64,000 nt of DNA from Dipteris shenzhenensis (lineage: Eukaryota > Polypodiophyta > Polypodiopsida > Gleicheniales), in assembly GCA_047967505.1 (NCBI GenBank), contig CM106540.1. One strand, given 5' to 3'. Each line of letters opens with the position of its first letter. Position 1 is the stretch's first letter. The translations under genes and the position numbers were made by a program. The notes beneath the pieces are model-generated. The model saw nothing but the letters and a program-made list of their open reading frames with translations, was not told where the DNA came from and ran no database searches. Shown here piece after piece: positions 1 to 11,939 of this stretch.

Positions 1-2
1 AT

Positions 3-1297
3 ATCACGGCACCCCTGACAAACATATTGAAAGGTCGTGGACGTAGGTCTACCCAGCCGATCTCTTGGAATGATGCATTAAACAAGGCTTTTGAAACCTT
101 GAAGTTTTCTATCAAGGAAGCACCCGTTCTTGCATTACCCGATCCTACCCGGCCTTATGTTTTAGAGGCCGATGCGAGTGATTTTGCGATTGGGGCAGCT
201 CTATTCCAAGAGGGTAGATTTGTAGCTTTTGAGAGTAAGAAGCTAGATGACACCCAATATCGTTGGCCCACACTAGAAAAGGAACTCTATGTTGTAGTGT
301 ATGCCCTTAAGGTTTGGAGACACTACTTGTATGGTTCGAAGTTTCTTGTATTGACTGATCATCAGTCAATTAAGTGTGTGTGTGATGGGTCTGAATTGAG
401 GGGACGGAAAGCTAGATGGGCAGAATTAATGCAAGATTTTGATTTTGAAATACGTTATCGAAAGGGTTCGTTGAATAGTGTGGCGGATGCCTTAAGTCGA
501 GTCAAGTTTGTAAATGCTATGTCATTTACGGAAATATCCTCAGAGCTATTTCAATCCTTGAGAGGGCTTTGCGCAACTGATAATCATTTCAGTTCTTATT
601 GGCAGAGAGTCGAGGATGGGAGCTCCATGGTTTCAGGGATTGTGCCACCTACGGTACAGGCGGCGAGAGGTCAGTGGATTAGGAACGGCTTGCTGTTCCG
701 AAATGGAAAGATTTGTGTGCCAAATGTTCTGGAAGATCCAAGATTCTCTCGGAGTGTCATGATGCTCCTAGTGCTGGACATCTGGGTATACATCGGACTT
801 TGTCTCTTGTGAAGCATACCTTTTATTGGCCTAAGATGCGTGCATTTATTGAAAACTATGTGGTAGGTTGCCGGGTTTATCAAGTTACTAAGGCAAAACG
901 CCTTAGAAGCGCGGGTTAATTACAACCATTGCAAATTCCAGGTAATAAATGGGAAAGTATTTCCATGGATTTTATTACTGGTTTGCCTCGAACGCGCAAG
1001 GGTCATGACTCCATTTGGGTCATAGTCGACCGTCTGACAAAAATGGCTAGATTCTTACCTACTAGAACAACTATTTCAGCTGTTCAGCTGGCCCACGAGT
1101 TTGTGGACCACTTGTTTAAGCTGTATGGTTTATCCTCTGACATAGTCAGTGATGACAGGGACTCAAAGTTTACAAGTAACTTTTGGACACTTGTTTTTGA
1201 GAAGCTAGAAACTACTCTAAGAATGAGTTCCTCAGATCATGCACAATCCGATGGCAGTATAGAGAAGGTTAACCAATTGGTTGAAGATATGCTTCGC
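3..1297 (+). pseudogene. Ty3 chromovirus pol, part 1 (end of RT, RNase H, integrase core)
   Basis: The reading frame enters from outside the window at base 3 with the end of the RT connection. It continues as a Ty3-type RNase H (DASDFAIGAALFQ near 170-210, TLEKELYVVVYALK, TDHQSIK, ending VADALSRV near 500). An integrase zinc finger follows (GHLGIHRTLSLVKHTFYWPKM), then the core with SMDFITGLP, SDDRDSKF and a QSDGSIEKVNQ block supplying the DDE residues. In chromoviruses such a polyprotein copies and inserts the element. Three lesions are seen: a one-base loss near 750 (RFSR then ECHDAPSAGH in the next frame), a TAA stop at 917-919, and the Copia insertion after codon MLR. The remainder is at 7557-8285. 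Membership of Ty3 is certain; the chromovirus call rests on the chromodomain in part 2. Confidence 0.93.
1293..1297. repeat. Target-site duplication TTCGC (left copy, Copia-A)
   Basis: TTCGC directly precedes the 5' LTR and recurs at 7552-7556 directly after the 3' LTR. Removing one copy plus the element restores the Ty3 reading frame as MLR-AYVSKRQSSWED. Confidence 0.95.
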
Positions 1298-1502
1298 TGT
1301 TGGGGTAAAGGCACATTGCCACCCCTTTATGAAAGATATGACACCTATGACTGTCTTAAGACAGTCATAGGGTGAAAAACCTAATCCTAATAAAACCTAT
1401 GAGTTTGTGGTGTGGCTCATCACTTCACACCCACATCTTTTGTGTCACTCCTCTCTCTCACTCTCTCCCTGTTGTACTTCTCCCTCTTCCTTTTCCCTCT
1501 CA
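1298..1502 (+). repeat. Copia-A 5' LTR
   Basis: Starts TGTTGGGGTAAAGG and ends TTTTCCCTCTCA. It matches 7347-7551 over 205 bp with two substitutions (TATG/TATT and CCCT/CCCC). It contains a perfect inverted repeat ATGACTGTCTTAAGACAGTCAT near 1346-1369 and a CT-rich 3' third. Confidence 0.96.
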
Positions 1503-3151
1503 ACTGGTATCAGAGCCTTCATTCTCTCCCTCTCCCTTTCTGCCTACCACTCCCTCTACCCCTCCTTATCCCCTCGGGCCTCGTGCCCTTAGCAGCGAGC
1601 TCACATCGGAGCAGCGTGCAGACAGCGCCGTGCAGGCAGCGCGGGTAGAGCTGGGTAGCGCACGAGGTAGCGCGGGCGGCAGCGCGGGGCAGCGCGCGTG
1701 CCGGTAGAGCAGGGCGGCGCGGAGCAGCGCCAGCAGCTGCTGCTAGCTGCTACCTGCTACCAGCACCGGCGCGCACCTAGGCAGCACACTGGGCAGCCGT
1801 ACGGGAGTGTCCCGTACAGCCATCCGTACTGTCCGTACGGAAGCCGTACAGGTACCTGTCGAAATTGTGTACGGACATACGGCCGTCCGTACCGCTGTAT
1901 GGACTGTGTCAAGAGAAGGTGCATTTCGAATTTTTTTTTTGGGATCTGTACCCTGCACAGGTACAGCGGGTACAGCAAGTACACAGGTACAGAAAGTACA
2001 GCAGTTTTTCTTTGGGGAAAGAAGAAAAAGAGAGAGCACTCTGCTCTTCACATTCCCGGCTGTTCAGTTCTTAAAACTGTGTTGAAGGTACAACAAGTAC
2101 CCTCCTGTCCCTCGTGCTTGAGGTGACTAGTACCACAGTGTGTGGTGGTTGCACAGTTATTTTGTTTCGGGAAGGTAATGCCTTGATTTTGCAGAGGGCT
2201 TTTATGCTTTTGCTGAGTGCAAATCTCAGCTTTTGGGTGACATTTTCAAAGGGCTTTTGCCTGGAAGCTTATGCAGTGTATGCCTTGAGGCAGTGTGGAG
2301 CCGGGGAGCTCACATTGGTCTTGTTTCCGCAGTGTATTGAGTGACAGTTCTGCAGGTTACATTTTGTGTACGACACCTTGAAAAATCTCAGTTGAGCCAC
2401 GCTTGGCCAGGGCGCATCGAGTTTACTCGGTCCCTAACTGTCCATCGTTGACAGCGCTCAAAAGATTTTCTCTTCAGTGTTTGTACGTTGGGATCTGTGT
2501 TGTTATTGTGTACACAGGGCTGTTTATGCATTGCATTGTCAGGTGAAAGTGCCAGGAGAGCGCTGTATTTTGTATGCTACCTCAGTGTTGAGGTGTTTTT
2601 CACTTGGTACAGGTGTCAAATCAAGGGGCTTTTGCCCAGATTTTGCTTGAGAGCACTTAAGTTACTGTTTGAGACCTTCAGATGCCTTTTATCCCCTTGG
2701 CAGAAGGGTGATTGCTTGGGATTTGTCCCATTTTCTGTTGCAGGTTTATGACAGGCTGAAGTGTCTGGAGCCTCTTTTCAGTGAACAAAACAGTGTATGA
2801 CAAGTGGTTTATGCATATAAAATCAGTGCAATACCTCATCTGAGGTGGGAGAAGTGTCCAGGACAGCAGTGTTTTGTGCTTTGTCAGCTGATGATGCACT
2901 GTTAAAGCACTTGTGGAACAGCTGCAGCATTCTGAATTACTGTTTTATGCCTATTTGAGCACGGTACAGTGTGTCAGAAGGTACAGTAACTGGAGGGAAA
3001 TTTTCTGTTTTGCTGCAGATTTTTTGACAGTAAAAACAGCACTATTGTGAGTGCTCCTGGCTCTTGATAGAGCAGGTTTTTTCTGAGAAATCAGAATTTT
3101 ATTCAGTCATTTTTTTGACTTACAGGGAGTCAGGTACTTTCCTTATCTGAT
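1503..3151 (+). other. Long untranslated leader of Copia-A
   Basis: About 1.65 kb separates the primer site from the gag start at 3152, long for a Copia element. The part at 1560-1760 is GC-rich (repeated GCAGCG-like triplets). The part at 1795-2010 carries many CCGTAC/GTACGG and GTACAG words. The rest (2050-3150) has only short unrelated open frames and no recognisable domain. Confidence 0.7.
1505..1517 (+). other. Copia-A primer binding site (tRNA-iMet)
   Basis: TGGTATCAGAGCC lies two bases downstream of the 5' LTR. This is the standard plant Copia primer site complementary to the 3' end of initiator methionine tRNA. Confidence 0.93.
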
Positions 3152-6100
3152 ATGGCATCAGGGGGAAGTGAATCATCAATTCTGAACATAAAGAAATTGG
3201 AAGGGGCACACAATTATGCATTATGGGCAGAACAGTGTTTGAATGTACTTCTGCTAAAGAAGATTTCTAAGCCCATAAGGGTAAAGGGTGTCAAGCCATC
3301 TGGGATGTCAGATGATGAGTGGGAGGAGCTAGATTTGTCTGCGAGGGCTGCTATCATGCTTACTCTCAGTGATTCTCTTGTGTTCAATGTTCAGGCTGAA
3401 AAGACCTCTTATGGCCTATGGCAGAGGCTAGCAGAGTTGTATGCCCAAAAGAGTTCAGCCAGTAAGGTTTATTGGTTGAAGAAGCTGGTTGAGCTTCGCA
3501 TGAAGGAAGGTACAGCTATGACCTCACACTTGAGTGAGTTCAATGCCATCTTTAGACAGCTGATTGCACAGGGGTTGAACCTTGATGAGGAGTTCAAGGC
3601 TACTTTCTTGTTGTGTACCCTCCCTGAGAGTTGGGACACTTTCAAGACCACCCTGTCTAATTCAAATGTCACTCTTATATATGCTGATGTAGAGAGCTCT
3701 CTCCTTATGGAGGAGATGAGCAGGAAGAATAATGTGGGCAGCAAGTCTTCAAATGCTTTGCAGGTACAGGAAAGAGGCAGGACTCAGCAGAAGGGGAGAT
3801 CTGCTAGTAAGTCCAAATCCCGCAGTCAGTGCCGTGGCAAAAAGGATATTGAATGCTTTTATTGTGGCAAGAAGGGACATGTGAAGTCTAAGTGCTTCAA
3901 GTTTATACGGGATCAGAAAGCCAAGAAGGCTGAGGCAAAGGATGCAGGCAGTGGAAGCAAAGGCAAAGGCAAGGCCAAGGCAGATGACTTGGATGCAGTG
4001 AATGTTGCAGCAGAAGACAGTGAAAGTGACAGGCATGATGTTTTATGCTCTTCTGCTGTAATTGCACATACTTTGGTTATTGATGGCCATGACATGCACA
4101 CCTGGCTCTTGGATTCAGGTGCTTCTTTTCATGTTACTCCTCATAGGGAGTGGTTTACTTCCTACACAGGTACTCATGGAGTTGTTCACCTTGGGAACAA
4201 CTATGCATGTCAGATTGCAGGGATTGGCAGTATACAGATAGTATTCCCTGATGGACGCATATTTATGCTTGATGGTGTTCGCCATGTGCCACAAATCAAG
4301 AAAAATCTGATTAGCACTGGCTTGTTGGATGACAGTGGTTACCACACCACATTTGGGGATTCCAAATGGGTGATTACTGATGGCCAGGTTGTAGTGGCTG
4401 AGGGTTATAAGAGTGATACCTTGTACCCTCTTTATGTTTCCAGTGTAGGTAATCATGTTGTTGCCATAACCGAGCTGCCAAAGGTTTCATTGTGGCATAG
4501 CCGGTTGGGACACATGTCCGTTAAAGGAATGCAAGAACTGTCACGTTTGGGTTATTTGCCGTCTCTTTCATTTTCAGATTTGCCTACTTGTGATCATTGC
4601 ATATTTGGCAAGCATTCTATGACTCCTCATAAGAGGAGAACTCCCCAAAATAGAGCACCGCTTGATCTAGTGCACACTGATTTGTGTGAGATGCCAGAGC
4701 TATCACTAGGGGGTGCAAAGTATTTCATTACTTTTATTGATGATGCCACACGCAAAGTGTGGGTCTATTTCTTGAAGCATAAGAGCGAGGCCTTAGATGC
4801 TTTCAAGAAGTTTGTCGCTCAGGTTGAGAATCGGACAGGTCGCAGGCTGAAATGCCTCAGATCCGATAATGGGGGTGAGTATGTGTCAAATGCTTTTGTA
4901 CAGTTTTGTGAAGCTAAGGGCATTAAACAGGAACTCACAGCCCCTCATAATGCATCTCAAAATGGTGTGAGTGAGCGGATGAATCGAACTATTCAGGAGA
5001 AGGTTCGATGTATGTTGTCTTATGCTGCATTGCCCCATGGCTTTTGGGCAGAAGCCGTCAAACAGCAGTTCACATAATTAACAGGTCACCGAACAAGGCT
5101 TTGGAGTTGAAAGTGCCAGAGGAGGTGTGGTCTGGCAAGCCACCTTCATATAAGCACTTACGTGTGTTTGGCTGCGAGTGCTTTGCTCATATACGCAAAG
5201 AACTACGCACCAAACTGGAGCCAAAGTCTTCCAGATGCATCTTTATGGGTTATGGTGACGAAGGTGAAATGGGGTACAGGTTATGGGATCCCGTTAAACG
5301 GAAGATTATACGCAGCAATGATGTCATCTTCAAAGAGGATAGTGTACACAAAGAATCCGTGCAACCTGTGGAATACAGGAGGGTTGTTTATGATGATGTC
5401 GGACAGCAAAGAATGCCCATTAATATGCAGCAGCAGGCTGCTGCAGATAACCCTGTTCAAGAGGGTATACAGGCTGAAAATCAGCCAAATAATTTTGCCA
5501 ATGATGCACCACAAGATATGCCAGCAAATGGGGTTGTAGAACAGCCAAATATGGTGGTACAGCCACCCGTCATGCATGACGAACAGGCTAGACAGCAGCC
5601 TAATCCGGAACATTTTGTTAGGAGGAGCACCCGTGTACAACGGCCTCCTGACAGGTTTGTTCCAGGAGCCAATAATGTGGCTGATTTTATTATGCTGACA
5701 GATTGTGGTGAACCCTCCAGCTTCAAGGAAGCTATGGGAAGAACAGAGAAAAGGAAGTGGGAGAAAGCCATGCAATCTGAAATGGACTCCCTACTTCAAA
5801 ATGATACATGGGACTTGGTGCAGCTACCTGCAGGCAGAAAGGTTTTGCCATGCAAGTGGGTTTACAAAGTCAAAGTGGATTCAAATGCTTTACCGAGGTA
5901 TAAGGCCAGATTGGTTGCCAAGGGATTTAAGCAGGAGAAGGGTATTGACTTTGATGAGATTTTTTCCCCTGTAGTCAAGATGACTACTTTGAGAGCAGTG
6001 TTAGCTCTTGTTGCTCATGAGGACATGGATTTATGTCAGATGGATGTGAAGACTGCTTTTCCTCACGGAGATCTCCATGATGAGATCTATATGAGTCAGC

Positions 6101-7260
6101 CAGAGGGATATGCTGTTAAAGGGAAAGAGTAGCTTGTGTGTAAGCTCAAGAGGAGCTTGTATGGACTCAAGCAGGCACCAAGAGAATGGTACAAAAAGTT
6201 TGATGCCTTCATGCAGTCCCAAGGGTATCATAGGTGTGAGACCGATCATTGCTTGTACACCAAACGGGCAAAGGATGGCAGTTTGATGCTACTCATTCTA
6301 TATGTGAATGACATGCTGATTGCCAGTAAATCTCAGCATGAGATTAGTGCTTTAAAGAAACAACTGCGTAAGTCTTTTGACATGAAAGACTTGGGTGATG
6401 CAAACCATATTCTTGGCATGCGGATTACTCGTGACAGGTCCAAGGGACTTTTGTTTCTGTCACAGAAGGAGTACATTGACAAAGTACTGCAGAGGTTTAA
6501 AATGGAGGGGGGGAAGTCTATTAGTACCCCGTTGCCTCCACATTTAAAACTCAGCAGTAAGGACAGCCCCAGATCAGATGATGATAAGGCTGAAATGGCC
6601 AAGGTTCCGTATGCATCTGCAGTTGGTTCTTTGATGTATGCCATGGTTGCCACTCGTCCGGATATTGCTTTTGCGGTGGGAGTCATCAGCAGGTATATGG
6701 CAAATCCAGGCAAGCGGCACTGGGAAGCAGTGAAAGGTGTCTTGAGGTATCTCAAGGGTACCAAAGACTTGTGCATATGCTATGGTAGGCAGGATGCATT
6801 GGTGCATGGTTTTACAGATTCAGACTATGCAGGGAATGCAGATAACCGGAAGTCTACTACCGGTTATATTTTCACATTTGCAGGAGGTGCTATATCATGG
6901 GTGTCTCGGTTGCAGAAATGCGTTGCACTGTCAACTACTGAAGCTGAATATGTTGCAGCCACTGAGGCTTGCAAGGAAGCAATATGGCTTACTCGGCTGG
7001 TGGGAGATTTGGGCATTACAGGAGATATGCCAGTTTTGCATTGTGATAGTCAGAGTGCTATCATGTTGGCAAAGAATCTGGTTTTTCATCAAAAGACCAA
7101 GCACATAGATGTGAAATATCATTTCATCAGGGAGGTACTGGAAGACAAGCGACTTGAGCTTGTGAAGGTGCATACTGATGATAATCCTGCAGATTTGCTC
7201 ACTAAGAGCTTGCCTACAGAGCGGTTTGCACATTGCCGACACATCATGGGATTAGGATGA
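3152..7260 (+). pseudogene. Copia-A gag-pol polyprotein, frameshifted and with one stop
   Basis: A single Copia polyprotein in the order gag, protease, integrase, RT, RNase H. The gag part starts MASGGSESSILNIKKLEG and has a zinc knuckle CFYCGKKGHVKSKC near residue 234. Protease is WLLDSGASFHVT near residue 317. Integrase shows the H-C finger (HSRLGHM, CDHCIFGKH), HTDLCE, LRSDNGGEY and NGVSERMNR. RT begins near EMDSLLQNDTWDLV; RNase H ends near LLTKSLPTERF. One base is lost in an A run near 5062 (frame changes from VKQQFT to TAVHIINRSP). A TAG stop at 6130-6132 replaces a codon before LVCKLKRSLYGLKQ, and the catalytic box reads YVNDM near 6301 instead of YVDDM. It would be cytoplasmic virus-like-particle machinery if intact. 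Confidence 0.95.
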
Positions 7261-7335
7261 GACCATTCTTATTTTATGGTCTTGTATACAGTAACTGTAT
7301 ATTGCTGTAATTTTTTTTAAGGCACATTGGCCTTT

Positions 7336-7346
7336 AGGTGGGAGGT
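7336..7346 (+). other. Copia-A polypurine tract
   Basis: AGGTGGGAGGT directly abuts the 3' LTR start, the expected position of the plus-strand primer. Confidence 0.85.
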
Positions 7347-7551
7347 TGTTGGGGTAAAGGCACATTGCCACCCCTTTATTAAAGATATGACACCTATGAC
7401 TGTCTTAAGACAGTCATAGGGTGAAAAACCTAATCCTAATAAAACCTATGAGTTTGTGGTGTGGCTCATCACTTCACACCCACATCTTTTGTGTCACTCC
7501 TCTCTCTCACTCTCTCCCCGTTGTACTTCTCCCTCTTCCTTTTCCCTCTCA
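7347..7551 (+). repeat. Copia-A 3' LTR
   Basis: 205 bp, 203 of them identical to the 5' LTR at 1298-1502; followed by the right target duplication TTCGC at 7552-7556. Confidence 0.96.
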
Positions 7552-7556
7552 TTCGC
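7552..7556. repeat. Target-site duplication TTCGC (right copy, Copia-A)
   Basis: Right copy of the duplication at 1293-1297. The Ty3 coding sequence resumes at once with GCATATGTTTC. Confidence 0.95.
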
Positions 7557-8285
7557 GCATATGTTTCTAAGAGACAATCTTCATGGGAAGATTAGCTACC
7601 TATGATAGAATTTGCTTATAACAGTGCAAAGCATTTGAGTACTGTTTACAGTCCTTTTATGCTTATGTATGGGTTTCAACCTAAGTCACCAGTTATGGTT
7701 GGGTTAAAGGGAATCCAAAATGATGCTGCAAAGACCTTCTTGCAAGACATGCAGGAAATGTTGCAGTTTGCCAAGGAGTCTATTAGAAGTGCCCAAGATC
7801 GGGACAAATTTTATGCTAATAGACATCGTTCACCTAGAGAGTTCTCTGAAGGAACGATGGTATATTTGCGAATCCCCAAGGAATCCAAGAGCCTAAGTAC
7901 TGGTTTGGTTCCGAGATTATCCCCCAGATACTGTGGTCCATTCAAGGTTATTAAAAGAATTGGACTAGTTGCATATCGACTAGAATTGCCTCCTGATGTT
8001 AAAGTATATCCAGTCTTTCATGTCAGTAGATTGAAAGAAGTATTGGGTGCAGATGATCATCTTATTTCTCCTCAAGAAATAATAGAAGTTACAGATTTGA
8101 CTTTTATTCCACACGAACCTGAGTGTATTCTTGAATTTCGTGAAAGACAGATTCGTAATAGAACTATCACGGAATATAAGATCAAGTGGAAGGATCGTGT
8201 TGAGGAGGATGCAACATGGGAGCCATTACAGAACCTCCAGAGAACATTCTCGGATTTTTTAGCGAACTCAGGAGTGAGTTCTTAG
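7557..8285 (+). pseudogene. Ty3 chromovirus pol, part 2 (integrase C-terminus and chromodomain)
   Basis: Continues the frame cut at 1297. The end of the integrase catalytic domain (IEFAYNSAKHLST, SPFMLMYGFQPKSP) is followed by the GPY/F-like module (PRLSPRYCGPFKVIKRIG, AYRLELPPDVKVYPVFHVSRLK) and a chromodomain (ILEFRERQIRNR, EYKIKWK, EEDATWEP) ending at the TAG of 8283-8285. Chromodomains steer chromovirus insertion to chromatin marks. A TAG stop occurs early (after QSSWED) where a residue is expected before LPMIEFAY. A 3' LTR follows with a purine-rich stretch at 8284-8297. The 5' half of the element lies outside the window. Confidence 0.93.
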
Positions 8286-8298
8286 AGGAGGGGAAGTA

Positions 8299-8800
8299 TG
8301 TCATGTGCACGGATTGGTATTTGACATGTACTGGGTACACGAGACTAGCTCAGGTAGCCTGGGGAGGCTTAGAGTTAGGCAGGCTTGATTCTCGGGTTGA
8401 GTGGCAAGGGTACGAACTAGTTAGAGGTCTTCGCTATTTTTGGCGCTTGGGGCCCGAGTCTATATAAGGGGCCTAGGGGTTCAATTCTCAGAGAACCGAT
8501 GGGAGCAAGTTTCGTTCCTAGGTGCTAGATCTGATCCTGGATTGAGTCGCGGACGCGCGCCTGCATCATAGCATAGCCCAAGGCCCAGCAGTAGATCCCA
8601 GGCTTCACAGCGCCACCTGGTGGTATGGGACACCAGGCTGGTTAGGATCTGGTTGGGAGTTCGTGCTAGTAGCTGAGCTCGTGGCTCGGAGGGGACATCT
8701 CCTGATTCGGGATCACATCCCATAGATGCCATGGTTGGGTGGTGAGCAGCCTGCTCAGTTTTCTCACGTTGTGTGTGTTCTTGTGTTTGCTTGCAGATCA
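8299..8800 (+). repeat. Probable 3' LTR of the Ty3 chromovirus
   Basis: Begins TGTCATGTGCACGG immediately after a polypurine stretch (AGAGGAGGGGAAG, 8284-8297) that follows the pol stop. It contains a TATA box at 8461-8468. The right edge is uncertain: L1 homology starts near 8815, so the LTR either ends near CAGATCA at about 8800 or is cut by the LINE. There is no second LTR in the window for comparison. Confidence 0.6.
8461..8468 (+). promoter_or_regulatory. TATA box in Ty3 LTR
   Basis: TATATAAG in GC-richer surroundings, about 160 bp into the LTR, a typical position for an LTR promoter. A transcript would start near 8490. Confidence 0.5.
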
Positions 8801-8814
8801 GAGGTTTCAGGAGT

Positions 8815-11800
8815 GCTGGGACGTGTCATACACCATATGGACACGCGCTCCTTGATCTGGGCAGGATGCATGATCTCATTATCTACAACGGGCTTGACCT
8901 ATGGCCCGTCTCAGGTGGTTTTACTTGCTTCCCACACGGGGGGGGCACTAGTGTAGTAGATTACATCATGGGATCCCCTACCTTCACTTCATGTATCATT
9001 GACTTCACTGTAGCACCACTCACTCTAGGAGCTGACCACACATATCTATTCTTCACTATCGCCACCCCACGCTTAGCCACGCCACACACACCACATAAGA
9101 AGCACGACACCTACCACGACATACACTTTGATCAGAGCCTCTCCCTAGCCTACTCTGGACGCCTAAACAGACTCCTAATCTACATCGATCACATGCCACT
9201 CATAGAGGATCGTGCTGCCTTGATTAGTCGCACACTCCACGAGGCTGCCCTCCAAATCTTTCCCCACACCACACGGTCCACTAGACCACCACCTCTTGGT
9301 TCTGTACCTTGCAACAACTGGTACGATGAGGAGTGCAAGGCTTATCGTCGACAGCTCCGACTTGAAACCAGATGTCACCTCCCAAACACACTAGACACGG
9401 TACGCAAGTATCGACGTCTCGTACGTCGGAAGAAGCATGCATTTTTTCGTCAAAATGAGGAGGAGTTGTTGAACATCTTGTACAGCAACAACTCTAAGGA
9501 TTTTTGGCGGAGATTCCTTGAGTGTAGGTCTCCATCACCACTCACCGACACGAGAGTCTGGCACACGTATGCACACCATCTTTACGATGTCCCACACCAG
9601 CCCACTCCAGATCTCACACACACCTCGCCCCACCACTTGCACGTTGTTCACCAGAGGGGGGGTCAAGGACGCGACATTGAAACTGCACAATGGCCGAGCT
9701 AAGGATCACGAGGGGCTATGCACTGAGTTTATCGCATAGGGGATCGACACTTAAGCCCCGATCCTAGCAAAGCTATTCAATGTCGCTATTTGCCTTGGCT
9801 TCCCCCGCACTTGGACACTCAACACCATCACCCCCATCCACAAGGCAGGGGATACCATGGACCCGAGTAACTACAGGACTAACATGATTGGACATGTGAT
9901 GTCCAAGATCTATGTAGCTGTATTGGATGCGTCGGTCAGCCTATTCGCAGAGATGAGAGGGCTCAGAGCAGAGGGTTAGGCCGGTTTCAGGCGAGACCAT
10001 GGGACTATGGATCACATACTCACACTCAGGAGTGTCATTGAGGAGGCCGGATCACGGAAGGAGAGGGTATATTGCTGCTTTGCGGATTTCCACAAAGCCT
10101 TTGACACAATACCTTGAGCTCGTCTCATCACACGCCTACAGACACTGGGATTGGATCATGAGATCATCTGGGCAGTCATGGCACTTTATGAGAGGGTCTC
10201 AGGCCGAGTTCGGATAGGCGTAGGTTGGACAGATGAGATCTTGAGTACCATAGGGGTCAAACAGGGTTGTCCCTTATCACCAACCCTGTTTGGCCTCTAC
10301 ATCGATGAGTTGGAGACTTCATGGGGGCGTTCGGAGGGACCGGTTGCTCACTTGCCGGGATCATCATCAGGATTCTTCTTTATGCAGATGACGTGGCACT
10401 CTTGTCGTCCACACCCGAGGGGCTCCAGCGACACCTAGATGCACTACAGGATTTTTGTCTATCCCATGATTTGGAGGTCAACCTTGGCAAGACCAAGGTC
10501 GTGATCTTTAACACCTCTCGAGCAATCATGCAACGGAAGCATTTACTTTTGGTGGGTCACCAGTTGAGATCGTATCCTCATACACTTACTTGGGGGTTAT
10601 CTTCTCCGGCCTGATCTTCACGATGAGACCTGCGATGCAGGCCAGATTGAGCAGAGGATACGCCTCACTAGCTCGGCTAGAGAGAGAGTGCTTCCACTCA
10701 CACTTTCAAGACCCTCGGACCAAGGCTCTTCTCTTCGACTCCTTGGTCCGACCAGCCGGTATGTATGGCAGCCCTTGTTGGGGACCTGACATGTCAGAGA
10801 TAGAGTGGACACGGGTGGAGCGCTTGCAGATCCTCATGCTCTCACGGATGATCCGGGGGAAACCATCTGTACCACATCACATCATTCAGGCCGAGTTTGG
10901 TGCTTCTCCACTCCAGCTAGATGCAGCTTTTCAGACCATCACATATCTACACCGGGTTAGATCATATGGGGACTGCACATCAGGGAGACAGAGGTTGCCA
11001 TGGTTAGCTCTCAATTCCTCCATGAGGTTGGCAGCAGAGGGAGACGAGCGATGTTGGTTTGCACGGACTCACAGATGGTTTGTGAGACTAGGGTTTCACA
11101 TCAATAGGATACCTCCTTTTCAGTACAGTTTAGATGCCCCTTCGGTATTCCCATCCACCATCCTAATCGGGCCACACACCAACCAAGTCATTCGAGAGGA
11201 TCTCTTGCAGCTACACACCTTTAGGACCTGGTTGGAGTCGAGGGAGCTTCCAGTGAAGCTAAGTTTCTATAGAGATCACTGTCTTCGTATTTCAGAGGAG
11301 GGATTCATCACACCACCAAGGCACATTGAGCTTCATATGCCTCACTCACTACAGATCTCCATCGGATAGTTTCGGGTATCATCACACCGCCTCCGCATAG
11401 AGAGCGGCAGAGCAGAGGGGATCCCTAGGGAGCATCGCATATGCATATTGTGCGACTGTCAGGAGGTTGAGTCGGAGGAGCATTTTATTTTCAGGTGCCC
11501 AGTGTACTACGAGATCCGAGGCCGCTACCACTGTCTCTTCAGAGACGTCTCCGGGTTGCTTTCTAGATTCCTCGCCTACCCAGATCAGAGATGCCTCGCA
11601 GCCTTCATTCACGAGGGGGTCCGACACAGAGAGTACTTACTCAGGAGTCACGGTGGCTCTGGTCTTGCGTGGAGCCTCCTCCAGGAGACCGAGACGCACG
11701 GGACCCCTTGACGGATGCCAGCGTCCCATCACCGGCTATGCACCAGCCATGGCAACATGACATACGGAGGATTACTTCTGCTCCAGTCTTTTTTCTTTTC

Positions 11801-11930
11801 ACTGTCATACCCAGATGTATTTGATTATGTATGATCAGACTTAGGATTCAGCACGGGTGATGATGCTCGTTTTAGTAGCTCCACCCTTAGTGGGATTTGT
11901 ATCAAGTTTTCTTTCTCTCTCTCTACCATG
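8815..11930 (+). pseudogene. L1-a: 5'-truncated L1-type LINE, ORF2 remains
   Basis: Starts inside the apurinic endonuclease (GHALLDLGRMHDLIIYNGLD, GGFTCFPHGGG, DYIMGSPTFTS). It runs through the linker (NWYDEECKAYRRQLR, LVRRKKHAFFRQNEEEL) into reverse transcriptase (CCFADFHKAFDTIP, GVKQGCPLSPTLFGLYIDE, LLYADDVALLSS) and a C-terminal zinc-binding tail (CILCDCQEVESEEHFIFRC near 11440-11500). The FADF and YADD motifs are readable but lie in several frames with stops, for example after DTIP. The copy lacks ORF1 and the endonuclease N-terminus, the usual result of incomplete target-primed reverse transcription. The 3' UTR ends near GCTCGTTTTAGTAGCTCCACCC (11866-11887). Related copies are L1-b to L1-f in this window. 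Confidence 0.9.
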
Positions 11931-11939
11931 TTTCTAACA

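Larger units (their letters stand above)
1298..7551 (+). mobile_element. Copia-A: complete, recently inserted Copia LTR retrotransposon
   Basis: A 6,254-bp element bounded by two 205-bp LTRs (1298-1502 and 7347-7551) that differ at only two positions I can find. It has the TG...CA termini, a tRNA-iMet primer site at 1505-1517, a polypurine tract at 7336-7346 and a 5-bp target duplication TTCGC. It sits inside the integrase of a Ty3 element. The gag-pol frame is broken by one frameshift and one stop, and the RT catalytic box is mutated, so this copy cannot move by itself despite its youth. It may have been mobilised by a sister copy, or the lesions may postdate insertion. Confidence 0.96.

Noticed and set aside
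1407-2126. Several plus- and minus-strand frames of 60-140 codons after the Copia-A LTR
   Set aside because: CT-rich LTR and GC-rich leader composition; no domain, and they overlap each other in all frames.
3469-7242. Minus-strand frames across Copia-A
   Set aside because: Antisense shadows of the gag-pol frame.
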